Part shown: positions 50,154 through 51,888 of the stretch, in pieces
Numbering within the stretch: the first letter of the stretch is position 1
How the letters are laid out: every line of letters begins with the position of its first letter
NCBI GenBank assembly: GCA_015903995.1
Contig: JABMDK010000008.1
Location: 126,013-177,900 of the forward strand
Direction of reading: 5' to 3'
Length of the DNA stretch: 51,888 bases
Source of the DNA: Nitrospira sp.
GTDB taxonomy: Bacteria; Nitrospirota; Nitrospiria; Nitrospirales; Nitrospiraceae
Position numbers and translations under genes: made by a program
The notes under the pieces: model-generated
Databases searched by the model: none
The model's input: only the letters and a program-made list of their open reading frames with translations
What the model was told of the DNA's origin: nothing

Positions 50154-50274
50154 ATGTCATGCGAGATGACCAGGCGCATTATTGGTGAAGCATGAACGGT
50201 TGTGAGCGAAGGTGTGGCAAGCGCAAGCCGAATAGTCGAGTGAGAACGGTTAGGGAAGAAGCAACAGTCCAAGT

Positions 50275-51888
50275 ATGACGGTTCCACCATTTACTCCGAC
50301 GCCAGTGCTTCAAGGAGAGCCCTCCCCGGGCCGGGGTGCTGTTCAGACCCAGGCCCTGGTAGGTGGACTGTTCAGTCGGCGCCAAATCAGGTCAATCACA
50401 GATAGACTGACCAACGTCATCATCAAGACCGGTGGGATCAGCATCATTCTCTGCATTCTAGGGATGTGCATCTTTCTGGTGAAGGAAGTCATTCCGCTCT
50501 TTCAACCGTCCTACGCAACTCCGACCGAGCCGATTGCACTCTCTCCGCTTGAGCGTCCGGCGACTTCCGCCCTCATCGGTATCGACGAGCATCAAGAACT
50601 TGCCTATGTGCTCCGTGGTGGTTTTCTTGAGTTTGTCTTCTTAGCGGGAACGGCTTCCACGACACCACAAATCCCTCCGCGCGTGCTGTTACCGGATGGA
50701 TCGGTGACTGCTGTCGCCCGTGCCTTTGGGAAAGGCCATTCTCTGGCCATCGGCACTGCGGATGGGAAGGTCGTTCCGGTGGCGATCGAATTCACTCAAG
50801 ACTTCCAAGGGAACGAACGTTCGATTGTCCCGTCTGTCACGGTCGGGACTCCGATGGTTGCCGCGCCGACTCCTCAACCGATTACCAAGATGGCATATCA
50901 GAGCACGGAATCCGATATTCGGATCGCCGCGCTGTTACAAGACCAGCATCTCTGGCTGACTACGAGCCGGAACACATCTCGTCCAGATGGAACCACTGCG
51001 GCGTCGGTTACGCAGGTGGATCTCACGTCTAGTGTCCTCGGTCGAGTGACGACGCTCACGCTTGGGAGTCGGGCAGAGCTTCTTGCCGTCGGAACGGAAG
51101 AGGGCAAGGTCTACCATTTCGACCTCCGGGAACCGGCGAAGCCAAGTCTTGTTGAGATGACGCAAGTGTCTGAGCGGAGCGAAGCGATTACCGCATTGGC
51201 CTATTTGATGGGTGACCGGAGTCTTGTGGTCGGTGGTGCGTCCGGGCAGTTTGCCGTGTGGATGCCCGTGCGGGAACATGCTACGACGAATACGACTCAT
51301 ATGACGCGTATCCATCAGTTTGCTCCTCATCAGAGTGCGGTCACCGACATCACGATTTCCCAGCGCGATAAGGGATTCATCACAACCGATGCCGGGGGAG
51401 AAATTCGTCTGCACCATTCGACGTCCGAACAAACGATACTGACACTTGCTCCACAACAGGGGGCGCTCCGCAGTACCTATTTTTCCCCCAAGGCGGATGG
51501 CCTGGTCGGTCTCGCCGAAAATGATCGACTGGTGCATTACGACATTTCGAATCCCTACCCGGAAATCACTTTGGCCACCTTGTTCTCCCCCGTGATGTAC
51601 GAGGGGTATGAACGACCGGAACTTGTCTGGCAATCGTCGAGTGGGTCGGACGACTTTGAGGCCAAATTCAGCTTGACCCCGCTGATCTTCGGGACCATCA
51701 AAGGGACCATCTATGCCGTGCTCTTGGCCGTGCCGCTGGCGGTATTGGCCGCCATCTATACCGCCATGTTCATGCATCCGGATCTCCGAGCCAAGATCAA
51801 GCCCACGATTGAAATCATGGCAGCACTGCCCACCGTGGTGCTTGGATTTCTAGCCGGCCTCTGGTTTGCCCCGGTCCTGGAGCGGAAC
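50275..51888 (+). CDS. pstC: Large PstC-like phosphate permease (partial at window end)
   Basis: The frame of 538 codons runs to the window edge without a stop. An N-terminal cytoplasmic tail and one membrane helix (about residues 58-75, ISIILCILGMCIFLVKEV) are followed by about 380 residues of periplasmic beta-repeats with propeller-like blades (TLTLGSRAELLAVGTEEGKV, HFDLREPAK). The permease domain begins near residue 465 (LTPLIFGTIKGTIYAVLLAVPLAVLAA). Large PstC proteins with a periplasmic insertion are known in some proteobacteria; E. coli PstC lacks it. pstA, pstB and phoU are expected beyond the edge. Its -35 and Pho-box are shared with pstS. Confidence 0.85.
   Translation, partial: MTVPPFTPTPVLQGEPSPGRGAVQTQALVGGLFSRRQIRSITDRLTNVIIKTGGISIILCILGMCIFLVKEVIPLFQPSYATPTEPIALSPLERPATSALIGIDEHQELAYVLRGGFLEFVFLAGTASTTPQIPPRVLLPDGSVTAVARAFGKGHSLAIGTADGKVVPVAIEFTQDFQGNERSIVPSVTVGTPMVAAPTPQPITKMAYQSTESDIRIAALLQDQHLWLTTSRNTSRPDGTTAASVTQVDLTSSVLGRVTTLTLGSRAELLAVGTEEGKVYHFDLREPAKPSLVEMTQVSERSEAITALAYLMGDRSLVVGGASGQFAVWMPVREHATTNTTHMTRIHQFAPHQSAVTDITISQRDKGFITTDAGGEIRLHHSTSEQTILTLAPQQGALRSTYFSPKADGLVGLAENDRLVHYDISNPYPEITLATLFSPVMYEGYERPELVWQSSSGSDDFEAKFSLTPLIFGTIKGTIYAVLLAVPLAVLAAIYTAMFMHPDLRAKIKPTIEIMAALPTVVLGFLAGLWFAPVLERN

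Overview
The window reads as a chromosomal segment of a Nitrospira-like bacterium (phylum Nitrospirota). This is inferred from the overall gene set and the style of the proteins, not from a marker gene: no 16S rRNA is present. Most genes look native. Accessory material is limited to one decayed insertion sequence, several palindromic repeats, and small patches of broken genes.

Layout. 1-1.4 kb, minus strand: the 5' end of thrS, tRNA-Val, an HU protein and a Fis-type regulator. 1.6-9.3 kb, plus strand: an assimilatory sulfate-reduction operon made of an Rrf2 regulator, a siroheme sulfite/nitrite reductase fused to a TusA-like domain, an APS reductase (cysH), a TrpD-like phosphoribosyltransferase, cysD and a cysN-cysC fusion; a 125-bp palindromic element sits between cysD and cysNC. 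9.4-11.6 kb: a proline-rich membrane protein and a repeat protein with three helix-hairpin-helix modules, probably one gene split by a frameshift. 11.7-12.6 kb: remnants of three unrelated genes behind a perfect 18-bp inverted repeat. 12.7-15.6 kb: yebC, ruvA, a cysteine-rich secreted protein and ruvB. 15.7-16.8 kb: an internally deleted IS1380-like element with intact inverted repeats and a 5-bp target duplication.

16.9-27.8 kb is a long co-directional block: pheA, hisC (frameshifted), DAHP synthase, tyrA, aroA, cmk, plsC, rpsA, sppA, an IHF/HU protein and a PCP_red repeat protein. It supplies the shikimate pathway and phenylalanine/tyrosine synthesis together with translation and envelope functions. 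28-31 kb has a VCBS/FG-GAP lipoprotein, two small proteins and a D,D-carboxypeptidase. 31.1-32.3 kb holds three antitoxin-type genes or relics without an intact toxin. 33-39.4 kb, minus strand: small unknown genes, glutamate dehydrogenase, lipB, a sigma-70 factor, a slipin and an NfeD protease. 39.5-42.7 kb, plus strand: trmI, an SDR oxidoreductase, aroE, aroK and tRNA-Arg.

The last 9 kb contains small secreted and membrane proteins, a Pal-like lipoprotein, a PilZ protein, msrA, and a phosphate-uptake module: an OprP/OprO-type porin, pstS, and a large PstC-like permease cut by the window end. Porin and pstS each have four heptamers at exact 11-bp spacing, ending about 10 bp before a -10 element, as expected of Pho boxes.

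No CRISPR array, prophage or clearly new defence system is visible. The features most worth following are the reductase with two complete siroheme/[4Fe-4S] cysteine sets plus TusA, the split HHH-repeat membrane protein, the TrpD-like protein embedded in the sulfate operon, and the clusters of gene relics.
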